Assembly: GCA_023678885.1 (NCBI GenBank)
Contig: CM043005.1
Location: forward strand, 1,126,814-1,190,813
Reading direction: 5' to 3'
Origin: Pogostemon cablin
Taxonomy: Eukaryota; Streptophyta; Magnoliopsida; Lamiales; Lamiaceae
DNA length: 64,000 nucleotides
This document shows positions 1-10,436 of the stretch, piece after piece. Numbering within the stretch: the first letter of the stretch is position 1; each line of letters opens with the position of its first letter. A model generated the notes under the pieces. The model made no database searches. It was not told the DNA's origin and worked only from the letters and a program-made list of their open reading frames with translations. Position numbers and translations under genes: made by a program.

Positions 1-24
1 ACCGCGAAGCACCATCTATCTGAA

Positions 25-801
25 ATGAAGCCAGTTGAGGAAGTGATACAAATTTTAGTTGACGGAATGCTTCCTATGAACTTACTGAAAAGCATCGTAC
101 TAGAGATGATAAAAGACAAGTATAAAAAGAGCTCCAAATCTTCTGTTGCCTATAAAAAGCCATATACGAAAAGAGTTGACAGCTTGAAGATGTCAGTTGA
201 CTACCAGCCTCCTAAATTTAAACAATTCAATGGCAAAGACAATTCAAGACAACACATAGCGCACTTTATCGAGACATGTAATAATGTTGGAACCTTTGAT
301 GATTATATGGTCAAACAATTTGTCTGCTCACTGAAAGGAAATGCCTTTGATTTGTATATCGACTTGGAAGCTAACTCCATCAACAGCTGGGGGCAAATGA
401 AAAAAGAGTTTCTCAATCGCTTCTACAGCACTCGAAGAACTGTTAGTATGATCAAATTGACTAACACTTGCCAGTGGAAAGAGGAGCTAGCAGTTGATTA
501 TATTAATCAATGGAGAAATCTAAGCTTGAACTGCAAAGATAAACTGTCTGAAGTCTCTACCATCAACATATGCATTCAAGGGATGCAGTGGAGCCTGTGA
601 TACATCCTTCAAGGAATTCAACCAAAGACCTTTGAAGAACTAGCTACAAGAGCTCATGATATGGAGTTGAGTATGACAACAAGTAACTTTGATTTGCCTT
701 CAATTGACGACTCTTGTGAGTTTGAAGATATGTCATTCGATGACCCTCTCGAGGAGGAGTCACAGTCAAAGACACAAGTGTCTAAAGATTCAAATAAATG
801 A
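25..801 (+). pseudogene. Retrotransposon gag, interrupted by one in-frame stop
   Basis: This encodes the capsid-like gag protein of a Ty3/gypsy element, which packages element RNA in cytoplasmic particles. The first 191 codons contain the retrotransposon-gag core: an FNGKDN segment near residue 70, HFIETCNNVGT, FVCSLKGNAFDLY and FLNRFYSTRRTVSM near 130-145, then DYINQWRNLSLNCKD. A TGA at 598-600 interrupts the frame. The same frame continues beyond it with FEELATRAHDMELSM and an acidic tail, and stops at about 801. The length without the stop is about 258 residues. No zinc knuckle is visible and no protease follows. The true start may lie upstream of the window. I am confident of the family but not of the exact lineage. 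Confidence 0.8.
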
Positions 802-867
802 AGTTAAATCAAGAGAAAATTGTGCATCCCATGATTGGGGACAATGAATTATTCACAAATTCAAAGC

Positions 868-1320
868 TCCTTGACATGAGCGAAAACTGTCTACATGACG
901 CTCCTTGATATTAGTTAAAACTATCTAATATCTCTCAAGTTATGCTCCTCGGCACGAGTGAAAACTGTCTACATGTTATGCTCCTTGATACGAGCTTAAA
1001 CTGTCTCATTCAAATCAAATCTCCTTGAGAAGAGACGTAACTCTCCACATGTTATGCTCCTTGATACGAGCTTAAACTGTCTCATTCAAATCAAATCTCG
1101 TTGAGAAGAGACGAAACTCTCCACATGTTATGCTCCTTGATACGAGTTTAAATTTTCCTACTCAAATTCAAAACTCCTTGAAAAGAGTATAAACTATCTA
1201 TTCAAAACTCCTTGAGAAGAGTATAAACTGTCTATAAATCAAGTTCAAGACTCATTGAGAAGAGTATAAACTGTCTACAACTCAAATTCAAGACTCATTG
1301 GCACGAGTATCAATTATCAG
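868..1320. repeat. Tandem repeat array, 76-bp higher-order unit
   Basis: About a dozen variants of a 35-45 bp motif built on CTCCTTGAnAcGAG plus TAAACTGTCT are arranged head to tail. From 976 to about 1200 they form a higher-order unit of 76 bp (starts at 976, 1052 and 1128). The array lies directly after gag in the gag-only element and has no coding capacity. Confidence 0.8.
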
Positions 1321-2103
1321 CAAATTCAAATTCAAATATCTTTAACGCATGAGCCTAAATTGCATGTTACTCCTGGCTCGGATTAGTATAAACTGTGTAT
1401 GGCACCCTCCGCATTTCAAACCATATCATGTCCCTTTGAACTACGTAATGACTTGATCCTCTTAAAGGAGGTATGTAGGCAGTTTAGCACTCTACTGAGT
1501 TCAATCATATTATAGGCTTTTCGCATCAAGTTTGTGAGACAAGCAATAAATTGAAACGTGAATGAGCTGAAAAAAATCTGACAAAGAGGAGACAGTGGTT
1601 TGACATAAGTTCGGGTGAAGAATCCAAATTCTTGTTGTAGCAAGAAAAAAAGAGCTTATGGTTGTAAAGAAATCCGAGTCCTTGCTATGTTGAAGGGAAA
1701 ATGAGTTGGATTGTAAACTGTTAAATTAAGAGGTGTTGATTGAATTATTATTTAAATTCATTCATAAATTCTCTTAATTTAGCTTAAGATGATAAGCTTA
1801 TTATATGGGGTATAAATTGATATGATCATAAACTAATTGGACCCATCATATTGGCAACCCAGGACCAAGAGAAGTTAAAGGCAATGAAAGCCCAAATTAT
1901 TAATAATTGGCCCATGTTAATTCTGCAGCTCAGCAAACGTATCGAGCCCATTTGGTTAGTCAAAATTGGGAAAATTAAGTCAAAATTGGAAAGTTAATTA
2001 ATTCTCGCAAACTGACAAATTTGCTTTTTCCATAATTCAATTGGAAAGTGATAAAAATTTCCCCAGATTGACGAAAGCTCACGATCGCCCACAATCACCA
2101 GCA
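1321..2103. other. Non-coding filler of the gag-only element
   Basis: There is no supported gene here. Near 1430-1490 is a stretch of the form CTACGTAATGA...GTATGTAGGCAG. I have seen similar wording in many plant gypsy elements, but I cannot assign it a role. The rest is AT-rich and unremarkable, grading into a short GC-rich tract at 2080-2300. Confidence 0.4.
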
Positions 2104-2422
2104 ATCACGCACCGCTAATGCCCGTCAGCTGTCGATCTCCCGATCGACGCGCCGTCGCCGAAACCCGCCACCATCACTGAGCCGCCGCTGCCACGCACCA
2201 CCAGCGCCCGACAGCCGCCGCCTCCTGTTGCGATTAAGCCGCCGATCTCCCGGTCAAGACTGTGCACTGCCGCCACCGGAAATGGCCGCCAGCCGTCGTC
2301 CCTCGTCTATTTTCAACACCGAAAATCCATATGTTGACAGGACAGGAATGATAGCTGCTGGTGGTCTACGAACAGTGATAACATCGGACGTGATAAAGTC
2401 GATGGGGTTTGCAAGTGGAATT

Positions 2423-2575
2423 AAGGCTCGCCGTCAATTTCTCGGAAGACAAGGAAGGGCGAGGACAAGGCTCGCTGTCGATTTCTTGGAAGAGAAAGAA
2501 TAGCAAGGACGAGGCTCACCGAAGATTCCCCGAAAGAGAAAGAAGGGCGAGGACGAGGCTCACCGACGATTCCTT
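2423..2575. repeat. 44-bp tandem repeat, about 3.5 copies
   Basis: Units begin at 2423, 2467, 2511 and 2555 with (a/g)AGGCTCrCCG and contain a purine-rich stretch ending GGGCGAGGAC. The period is 44 bp. The array sits inside the GC-rich filler of the gag-only element and overlaps the end of a 91-codon open frame (2228-2503) that resembles nothing I know. Confidence 0.8.
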
Positions 2576-3103
2576 AACGTCTTAAGGAAGAATGGCGAGG
2601 TCAAGCATGTTACTAAATTCATGGTCGAAAGCAAAGAAACAGATATATGGAGAAACAAAGAAACAAGAAAAGAAACACGTATATGCAGGAATAAAGGAAA
2701 GAAAAAAAAAAGAAACAAAAGAAGCTGTAAAGTAAAGAAGAATGGGGCTTTGATAACTGATGAATGCTTGAGTTTCTTGTGTTGCAAATAGCCTTTGAAT
2801 GTGGAAGCAAGAACCTGCAAAGGAAAGAAGCGTTAGTAGTCGAGACTTTGAGGTGGAAAAGTGGAAGGCTGGAGTTGTTATATAGTGTTGGGATCCCTGG
2901 TTATAAAATCAGCGAGAGTAAAGTGATTGGTGTTTCATGCAGTCCATTCTTAAAGGGTGTATGCCTTGAATTTAAAATTTGTCATAAGTCGATGAATTTG
3001 GGTTTAAAAAAAAATTAATGGAGAAGAATGGCACAAGAAGCATAAATTATTGCAATTTGTACACTTCAATAGCAAATTTCAGTGAACAAAATGAAGGGGC
3101 ATT
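2576..3103. other. Purine-rich filler ending in a polypurine tract
   Basis: Long A/G-rich stretches (2640-2740) give open frames on both strands with low-complexity translations, and I do not accept these as genes. The segment ends in AAAATGAAGGGGC at about 3088-3100, immediately before the LTR. This is the expected place for the plus-strand primer. Confidence 0.5.
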
Positions 3104-4021
3104 TGTAGGCAATTAAATTTTATTGTCTAATAAATAAAATACAAAGAAAAATATATTAAATATTAATTAAATATTTATTTATTAAGGAATTTAAATGAAT
3201 TGATTCTTGAAATAAATGAATAAATAATTGATAATTAATATAATTATTTGAGCCCAAATTCAAGTTAAATGGGCTCAATCCAAGTTAAATGAGCTCAATT
3301 CAAGTCAAGTGTGTCTGACCCAAGTCAAATAAACTCAAGTCAAATCCAACAAGCCTAATTGAATTAAATAGGCCCAAGTCCGATCCAGCAAGCTTAATTA
3401 AAGGGAAAAATCCAACATATCTTTTTCAAGGAGAATATCTCATACGTGGTTATTTCCTCTATATATAAATAAGGGTCTTCAATCCTTATTCCAGACATCT
3501 TGTAAAATCCCGAAAACTCGAGAACTCTAAAAAAACTTGGAATATCTACGAAGATCAAGTTATTCTTCAAAGATCAATCTAAAAACGACATCCAAGATGC
3601 GGAGCCCCCCAGATTCAACATTTTTCAAGTCAAGTTCATCCAGCAATATTCGTAAAGTCAACGGTGTTCTATCAAATTGAACGACGTTTTTCACGATAAA
3701 TCTTCAAGTCAATGTTCGATCCGAACAAAGGCTCGACGCCTCCGAATAAACATTTTAAAGCTTCAAGTCAAACTCGAGCTCGGACAAACTTCATCCGAAG
3801 ATCCGACTCCTAAAGTTGATAAAGTCAAAGAAGTCAACTCAAGAGAGGAATCAGAGGATAGCTAGAGACTGTTTCTTAAATTCTCAAGTTCAATCCACAT
3901 TGGATTATCTTTGTAATTTATTTTGTGTTTATTATTTAATAAATACAAATTTTGTTGTTATAAAGGGAATACACATTTATTTGAAATCGAGATTCCTATT
4001 ACTAAAAACATATCAATCACA
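3104..4021 (+). repeat. 3' LTR of the gag-only element
   Basis: The LTR starts TGTAGGCAATTAAAT just after a polypurine tract and probably ends in CACA at 4018-4021 (918 bp). A TATA box (TATATATAAA, 3460-3469) lies 356 bp in and marks the U3/R transition. The end is uncertain because the partner LTR is outside the window. Confidence 0.55.
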
Positions 4022-4174
4022 GAAATAAGAATAGAATTAGAAATGACGATTCATGTTTTACACGTATAAGACAAAGAGAAGTACTCTTGCATTTATCTCA
4101 AGATAAATTAAGGGAATAAAATCAAATCTAACTATGGCTGGCAATTCGTGGATCGGTAATAATTTAATTTATAT

Positions 4175-4338
4175 AAGTACATATCAGGAGGGTTTGAGTT
4201 TTGGAGTTGATCCTAGAAATTTTTCTGGAGTATTTGTAAGGAGGTCTTCATCATATATAAAGTACATATCAGGAGGGTTTGAGTTATGGAGTTGATCCTA
4301 GAAATTTTTTTGGAGTATTTGTAAGGACGTCTTCATCA
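4175..4338. repeat. 85-bp tandem duplication
   Basis: Two direct copies of a segment beginning AGTACATATCAGGAGGG lie 85 bp apart (4176 and 4261), with only a few differences. There is no coding potential and the duplication lies in AT-rich spacer. Confidence 0.85.
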
Positions 4339-4765
4339 TGAGAGAGGGTTTAGATAAAAATCGTGATCACTATTAAAATACACTTGGCATACACTTTACA
4401 TTTTTTCAAAAATAAAAAATATTATAATTAGTTTACTTTTATTGAATTTATTGTTTTATTTCTTCTTCCTTATCTGTCATTTATATTTAATACGAGACTA
4501 TAATTTATAAGCAACAAATTTTAAATTTCGATGAATTGATAATTAAACTTAGTTGTTCACGTTTACCAACAATAAAATACACCTGCTCTTTTGTGCATTA
4601 AAAAAATTACACACCACATTTTGTGATTTTTTAAAGTCAAAACTTCTCATAATTAAATGTAATAAAATTACTCTTGAGTTTATTACATGACTTTTATTGT
4701 CAATTTATTCAAAATTATATAAACAATGAATCATGTACCCTTCTTTACATGATATATCAACCCAA

Positions 4766-4768
<3 letters not shown>

Positions 4769-4803
<35 letters not shown>
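4769..4803. repeat. (AT)n microsatellite
   Basis: About 17 perfect AT dinucleotides lie in AT-rich intergenic DNA. Confidence 0.95.
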
Positions 4804-4807
<4 letters not shown>

Positions 4808-5264
4808 TTTTAATTTAATAGTTTTCTAAAATTTTAAATTTTTTTAAATTCTATGTAAATTTTCAAATCTCCTATGCATCTCTCGTAATATTTAAATATT
4901 TTTATTAAATTATTTAATTTTTTTAAATAAGAAAATAAAAAAAATTAACGATTTTTTTATATAAATATTTTACAGAATTTAAAAAAAAATATCTTAATCT
5001 AAAAAAATATCTTTAAAGAAGTTTACGATATCTTACACACTAATTTTAATTATTTTGAGTATTTATAGAAATTTTTTTTAGAATAACAAATAATAATTCC
5101 TAATTTTTATACTTAAAATGGAGTATTATTTTAGAATAATTAAAATAAAAATTAAATAAAAATGGAGAAAATTTTAATAAAATAAATACCCAAAATTTCC
5201 ACAAAATTTTGGAAACTATCCGTTTCCGGTGATTTTTTTATTTTAATTAAAAGTTGGCAAAAAT
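4804..5264. other. AT-rich spacer, nothing recognised
   Basis: This is very AT-rich with short homopolymers and no open frame of note on either strand. Confidence 0.5.
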
Positions 5265-5266
5265 TA

Positions 5267-5548
5267 CTCCCTTCGTCCCACACTTATATTCATATTTTTC
5301 ATTTTCGTCCATTCTACACTTATCTTCACCATCCAAAAAAGAAAATTTCACATTAACCATCAACCTCAAAAGTTATCTTAATTTCAAAAATATCACCATA
5401 ACCTAACACAAATAACATATTTTATAATTTATTTATTACCTAAAAATACCGCAATACCCTTAAAAAGTCAATAAAGTTGATAAAAAAATAAATTTTCTTA
5501 AACTTCATATTTATAGTGTCGGCGAACATAAGTTCAGAACGAAGAGAG
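5267..5548. mobile_element. Stowaway-type MITE
   Basis: The 282-bp element is bounded by CTCCCTTCGTCC at the left and its degenerate complement (GAACGAAGAGAG) at the right, with TA on both sides (5265-5266, 5549-5550). TA target sites and CTCCCTCCGTC termini are the signature of Tc1/mariner-derived Stowaway MITEs. It has no coding capacity. Confidence 0.85.
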
Positions 5549-5550
5549 TA

Positions 5551-5953
5551 CTAAATTTGATCAAAAAAAATAAAGATAAAAATTGAAGTTGTGTATTTAA
5601 GAAGGACAAAAAATGAAATCAAGCATAATCATAATAGACCTAAACTTATGCGTCTCGGAAATATCGTACCCCAAATTTTATATTTTTAAAAGTCGTACCC
5701 TAGTATAAAAACATAGGCAAAAGAGTAACTAATTATAATATTAAATTAAATGTGAAATTTTCTCTTGTCAAGTTATAGAGGTATAGGCTTAGAGCCGCCA
5801 TTTAAAAAATAATAAAAATCAATTTTTTTTACCAACGTTTTATTAGATTAATAAAATCTTAATTTCATTGCTAAGTGAATTAATAACAAAATTTATTATA
5901 TTAATTTATATTATTTTTTGTAAAGTAGTGATAATCCAACAAAATTTATTATA
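5551..5953. other. AT-rich spacer
   Basis: No gene, repeat boundary or RNA signature is seen between the Stowaway copy and the nested hAT-like MITEs. Confidence 0.4.
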
Positions 5954-5961
5954 TTAATTTT

Positions 5962-6532
5962 GGCAAAAACTCATGTGCACCCGAGCGTACAGACCACATT
6001 CCGTGCTCTTTTAGAATTTTGTGTTAAATTGTATACATTTTAGTATACAGATGTGTACCCTTTATTTTCTAAAGAAAATTATTGTGTGTATCTGGACGCA
6101 TAAACACTCCGTGCGCCTTTTGAATTTTGTGTTAAATTGTATACCCTTTAGTATAAAAATATTTACCCTTTATTTTCTAAAAAAAAAAATAATGAAAAGT
6201 GTATACCCTTTAGAACAAAATAGTGTACCTTTTATTAATTAAAGTATATACCCTTTAGACCAAAGCAATGTACCCTTACCCATAATACTAAATGGCAAAA
6301 GCTCCTGTGCGCCCGGGGACACGGAAAGATGCTCCGTGTCCCCGTGTGAACACAACCTCTCCTCCAATCATATTTAAACCTATGTATTGCTAGGGGTTTA
6401 AATTGTAAAGGGGCATGAAAATTGTAAAGACGCACGGAATTTGCTCCGTACGCCCGGGTGCACAGGAGCCTCACTCATACTAAATTTCTAAAGGCACACA
6501 AAATGTGTTCCAGCTCACGCAAGCCTCACTCA
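5962..6532 (+). mobile_element. hAT-like MITE (outer copy), interrupted by a second copy
   Basis: The element starts GGCAAAAACTCATGTGC and ends AAGCCTCACTCA. It is flanked by an exact 8-bp duplication TTAATTTT (5954-5961 and 6533-6540), the size typical of hAT transposons. The interior is AT-rich with GTATACCCTTTAGTATA motifs and carries no gene. A related MITE sits inside it at 6294-6477. Two further relatives occur at 51985-52221 and 60431-60668. Confidence 0.8.
6294..6477 (+). mobile_element. hAT-like MITE (inner copy)
   Basis: This is a 184-bp element starting GGCAAAAGCTCCTGTGCGCC and ending GTGCACAGGAGCCTCACTCA. Its subterminal arms CTCCTGTGCrCCCGGG form a clear inverted repeat. The exact 8-bp duplication TACTAAAT flanks it (6286-6293, 6478-6485). 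It is inserted in the 3' half of the outer copy of the same family. Confidence 0.85.
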
Positions 6533-6540
6533 TTAATTTT

Positions 6541-8120
6541 TGTTGGTTGGTGATTGATAATTTTTTTATCAAAGATAATCTAAATCTGTTAGGTAAATAT
6601 TTATGCTGGTATATGCTGGCGCTATTGACACTGTATATAATAATTTTGTAGGCAATCCATTAAAAATTAACAATAGATATTATTTCTTCAGTAATAAATT
6701 TTCGTTGCTAAAATAAAAAAGTATTTTTATTTTATAATTTGTTGCTATCTATCAATAGAAATCAATAGTCAATACAGAAGTATTCTTTTTTTAGGTGCAT
6801 GCAGGGCCAACCCGGCCCATCAATAACCTAATGTGCCAATGGCCCACACCGTATACGACTCCCACCGAAGTCCACTGTACTAATAATCCACCAAGTTTAA
6901 TTTAAGAAAAAAATAAAAATAAAATCTTTGCCAATGTCCGCCAATTGGTTCATTTTGATAACTTATTTTCCAATGTTTCTTTTAGGTTTTTCAAAATTCA
7001 TATAAAAATATGAAAACGAATTCTGGCCCAAACCAATCCACATCTTCCCACCAATAACCCAACCCACAGACTCACCCCATTCTAACCCGAAAAATGATAG
7101 GTTGTGGATCAACCCAATCCAGCTCCACTAGTCAAGATCACATGAGAATTTGTAAAAAATGAAATCTGAAGTTGGAACTTGGGAGGGGTAGGTTACCACT
7201 CTGAAGTTTGAGTGTAACCATTTTAAGGTAATCCATTGAAAACAACATGTACCTCAAACAAACACACTCTTAAATATTCATTGAGCAGAATCAAAGCATA
7301 CAAATGCTTGGTTCAGGAATCAGTGCACATCATTACCATGGTTTCCAATGAAAAAAAACTCAACACAATATAACTAACATTACTGTTATCAGAACAAATC
7401 TTGTTTTTTATCTGAACATTAAACAATTCTGCTATGTTTAGTAATGATGATCTATTTTCAACAAACAAGAGAGATACTAGTCTCATGTTTGCTTAAACTA
7501 GATTAAGCTCAAGTTCTCAACATAAAATAGGCTATGCTTGGAATAAATAAGACACATTCTAAAAGATAGTTCAAGACATCATCAAAATTGACCACTCTTT
7601 CAGCTATTGTAAATCAGATGACAAAAGGCACAGAAGAACACTAATCTTAAAGTGAATAATCCCAGGCAGAATGAGAGCTTCTAGTGCTTTTACATACCCT
7701 CATAGGGAACCTCATTTGGAAAAGCATGCAAAACCAACTGATAGCACATGTAGAACATATATCTCTCTCTATATGACATTAAACAGAAACACCTAAAAGA
7801 TAGACATTCTACTGTCAAATCATATGAAATTAGTGCTTTATTTCTTTGACGACTATTTCTTTCTTATTCGTTTTTTTTTTTTTGACTTGCTAATGTGGCA
7901 TCAACTAACTAGTCCTGTTATGAGATCAAATTTCCAAACAGAGCATCAAGCTGGGAATTGTGGTTAGAGTTAATAAAGCGACCACAAGTCATTGTTTCAA
8001 TTGCAGGTGGTTAATGAAACAAGTGATTATCTTAATCTTCATAATATCAATCTTCATCAAAGAATAGATTGATGTAACCTGCATTAACAAAAAAGAAAAA
8101 GAAAAAAGAATTACCTTATC
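6541..8120. other. Intergenic spacer and 3' flank of the oxygenase gene
   Basis: No open frame or repeat structure is convincing. The segment from about 7900 to 8120 is probably 3' UTR and terminator sequence of the minus-strand oxygenase gene. A GTAATTC just past the stop codon would allow a UTR intron, but I cannot confirm it. Confidence 0.4.
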
Positions 8121-9428
8121 CTATCTGTTTGACTGCAAACCTCCACCACCATAGTACTGCTTTGTAGTTTCTTTTGAAAACTCAGCAAAAGTAATCCCAT
8201 CCCGTAACCTTGATGACAGAGGAGGAAGAATCTCATAAATCTTTCGAACCAATCCATTTGATTCGCATCTAACACCACAGTTTTCATCAATACACGCCTC
8301 TGAATCCTGATCACCTACAATTAGTTGTTTGACAGGGTAGTCTGAAAGTGAAAAGGTCTTGCTCCAGGCTGGTTGTAGAAACACGACAAAAGTCTCCCGG
8401 CTCAAATTTTCCATCTGGATTGGTCTACAAACACTATGAAGGGTTGCTCGAAGCCTCCCTTTTGACAAAACATCTGCTGATTCTCCCACTTGAACGATGA
8501 AACTCTCTCTAGATGCTTTCACCATAAGCACACGATTCATCTCCGGATGAAAAACTTGCAAGTATGTATGGCCACTTGGAGACTCACATTCTTGCTCATC
8601 AATCCCATTCGATAACATAAACATAGGAGCTGTCAAAATCGTAAATATCCCATAATCATAATGCCACTGCTGCCACAACTTTAATTTATCTTCATCGCCT
8701 AATCTAACATTTTCCCTAAAATGAACTGTACAGCCTCTGTTATGGTGTTTCTTATTTGCTGCTTCTTCAATGGAAATATTATCAGCAACTGAATGGTAAT
8801 GTATTAACCGGCATTTCGCCGTGCCATTTTGCAACAAGCTTTGTTCCAGCTGATAGCCACCAATTAATTTATCAGAAATGCGTGCAAGGCAAAGCCCTAA
8901 TTCCATCATACAAAACCCTAATTCTCTAAATTCAAACCCTAGATTCGAGAAATCTCCACGGCCAACCTCTTTAACCAAATCACTACCCTCACGTTTAACA
9001 TCAAATTTTTCATCATACTTCATTTGCATTGCGAAAGAGGACACGATTCTGTCCAGATTCTTTAACGGAACATCGCTTCCCAATTTATGATCCTATTAAA
9101 AACGCATAAAAAAATACATAATACACAACTGGATTATAAATATTTGATAGTAAAGCTTCGATTTTACCTTGAGAATTCTCTTACGATCATCATTTTTCAG
9201 AAGAGCGAGTTTTCGGGCCAGAGGGAGCAGAGTTGGGGGAATGCTTCGGGCTCCAGGGACGCCACTGATAGATAGCAGGCCTGGCCCGTCCCGACCAAGA
9301 TTTTGCATTATTGCTCTAGAAATCGAATCAAGCCGTTGAATTTCATCGTCTGATGCCGGATTTCGATCGGATAATAACTCCATAAGATCAGAATACTGAA
9401 CTTCGTAGAGTTCCAGCACTTCGTCCAT
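8121..9428 (-). CDS. 2-oxoglutarate/Fe(II)-dependent oxygenase-like protein (2 exons)
   Basis: Coding exons are 9428-9168 and 9092-8121 on the minus strand, giving 410 residues. The 75-bp intron has an AAG/GTAAAA donor and a TTTAATAG acceptor and joins codons in phase 0. The C-terminal half has the jelly-roll iron-binding pattern: WHYDYG (H about 231, D about 233), a distal His in RATLHSV (about 306) and an Arg in SRETFVVF (about 319) suited to 2-oxoglutarate. The N-terminal part has the usual DIOX-like ISGVPG segment near residue 55. This is an uncharacterised plant group related to 2OG dioxygenases, and the substrate cannot be read from the sequence. It is a cytosolic type with no targeting peptide visible. 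The start at 9428 is the first ATG, with no competing upstream frame. The frame is intact and the gene is likely functional. Confidence 0.88.
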
Positions 9429-9662
9429 TACTCAACGGCAGATTTTTGGGCAGGCTTTGAGGTTTTGGAGACGAGAAGTTTGTTTTGAATTAGTGACAAA
9501 CGGCTGCACTTAGATTTCATGATTTTCATCCATATAATATCGAACCCAATAATAATTTAATTTGGGTTACTGTGCATGGGTGCAATTGGAGATTTATAGA
9601 CTAATTTAAACTAATGGGGTGCATCGCTGCATTTAGAGATTTATAGACTAATTTAAATAATG
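9429..9662 (-). promoter_or_regulatory. Probable promoter and 5' UTR of the oxygenase gene
   Basis: A stretch of 234 bp separates the oxygenase start codon from a retrotransposon inserted at 9668. It contains an imperfect direct duplication of GAGATTTATAGACTAATTTAAA (9590-9612 and about 9636-9657). No clear TATA box is found. The retrotransposon may have displaced more distal promoter sequence. Confidence 0.4.
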
Positions 9663-9667
9663 GGTTA

Positions 9668-10181
9668 TGTAGATAGTCGAATTTCACCCACCCTCCGTTA
9701 ATGATGTATTAATGTGGCTGTTTCGGAGTGATTATTTGTATTAATTTAACATAATATTCGGATTATTTTAGAGATGATGCTTCAAGGATTTCCTCCAGAC
9801 GATCTTGTGCCTTTTCAGGAGGTGAATATTGTTGTTGTCATTCGTTTCAGGATATACCCATATATATTGTGCAACTTGACGTCACCCGTATATCCGAATA
9901 TATCGTTAGGTCACATCACAATAAATGTGTACAGTGTGGGCATTAAATGCAATAGCCTCAAGTGACTATTTTTAGGATCCGATTTAGGATATCTTGTAGG
10001 CTTCAGGCAAGTGGCCAAATAGAGGGAGGCACCCGATTCATTGCACCGAGAGATTGGAGACGACGTGCGCTGTTGTTTTCTGGGGGATTTGACGATAATC
10101 ACTGAGGGCATGCATTATTGGGCCTTATGATAGGCGGCCCATGTACCGCTTTGAGGGCTCAATCTTCTGGGCCCTACCACA
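9668..10181 (-). repeat. 3' LTR of the Tat-type element
   Basis: This 514-bp LTR reads on the minus strand from TGTGGTAGGGCCC to CTACATA..., with TGTAGATAG at its low-coordinate edge. It aligns with 34214-34779 but lacks two short segments present there (near 34546-34580 and 34655-34680). Confidence 0.85.
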
Positions 10182-10436
10182 TTAGCCCCTAGGCTCTGTC
10201 GTTGCGAGAGTTTGGCGAGTGGCGGCGGGGTTCTTCGTCATCGGTGTGTGTGTCCTAACTTCAAATTTGAATTTTGAAATCCTTGAAGCGACGTGTCTTT
10301 GGCAGAAGATTCTGAGACAATGTTTCGAGACCTGGGTTGCTCTTTCGATGCGCCGCTTCATCATTGTGCTGCTTAAAGAAGCGCTCCGCATTTATTACTC
10401 TTCTGCCAGGGTTGCATCGGTTTGGGGGTGGGGGTA

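Larger units (their letters stand above)
1..4021 (+). mobile_element. Gag-only LTR retrotransposon (TR-GAG-like), 3' part
   Basis: The window opens inside a Ty3/gypsy-related element. A gag reading frame (25-801) is followed not by pol but by about 2.3 kb of non-coding filler with two tandem-repeat arrays, then a purine-rich tract near 3089-3100 and an LTR. The order gag, filler, PPT, LTR without protease or RT fits non-autonomous gag-only elements. The 5' LTR lies outside the window, so no target-site duplication can be checked, and a pol-deleted copy of an autonomous element is the alternative. The 3' LTR end (CA at 4020-4021) is a best guess. Confidence 0.6.

Noticed and set aside
2228..2503. 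91-codon frame in the GC-rich filler
   Set aside because: Its second half is the 44-bp tandem repeat. There is no recognisable domain and it lies inside retroelement filler.
2560..2820. Minus-strand frame with a hydrophobic, F/L/S-rich translation resembling membrane protein
   Set aside because: It is the complement of an A/G-rich tract, so low complexity explains the apparent membrane segments.
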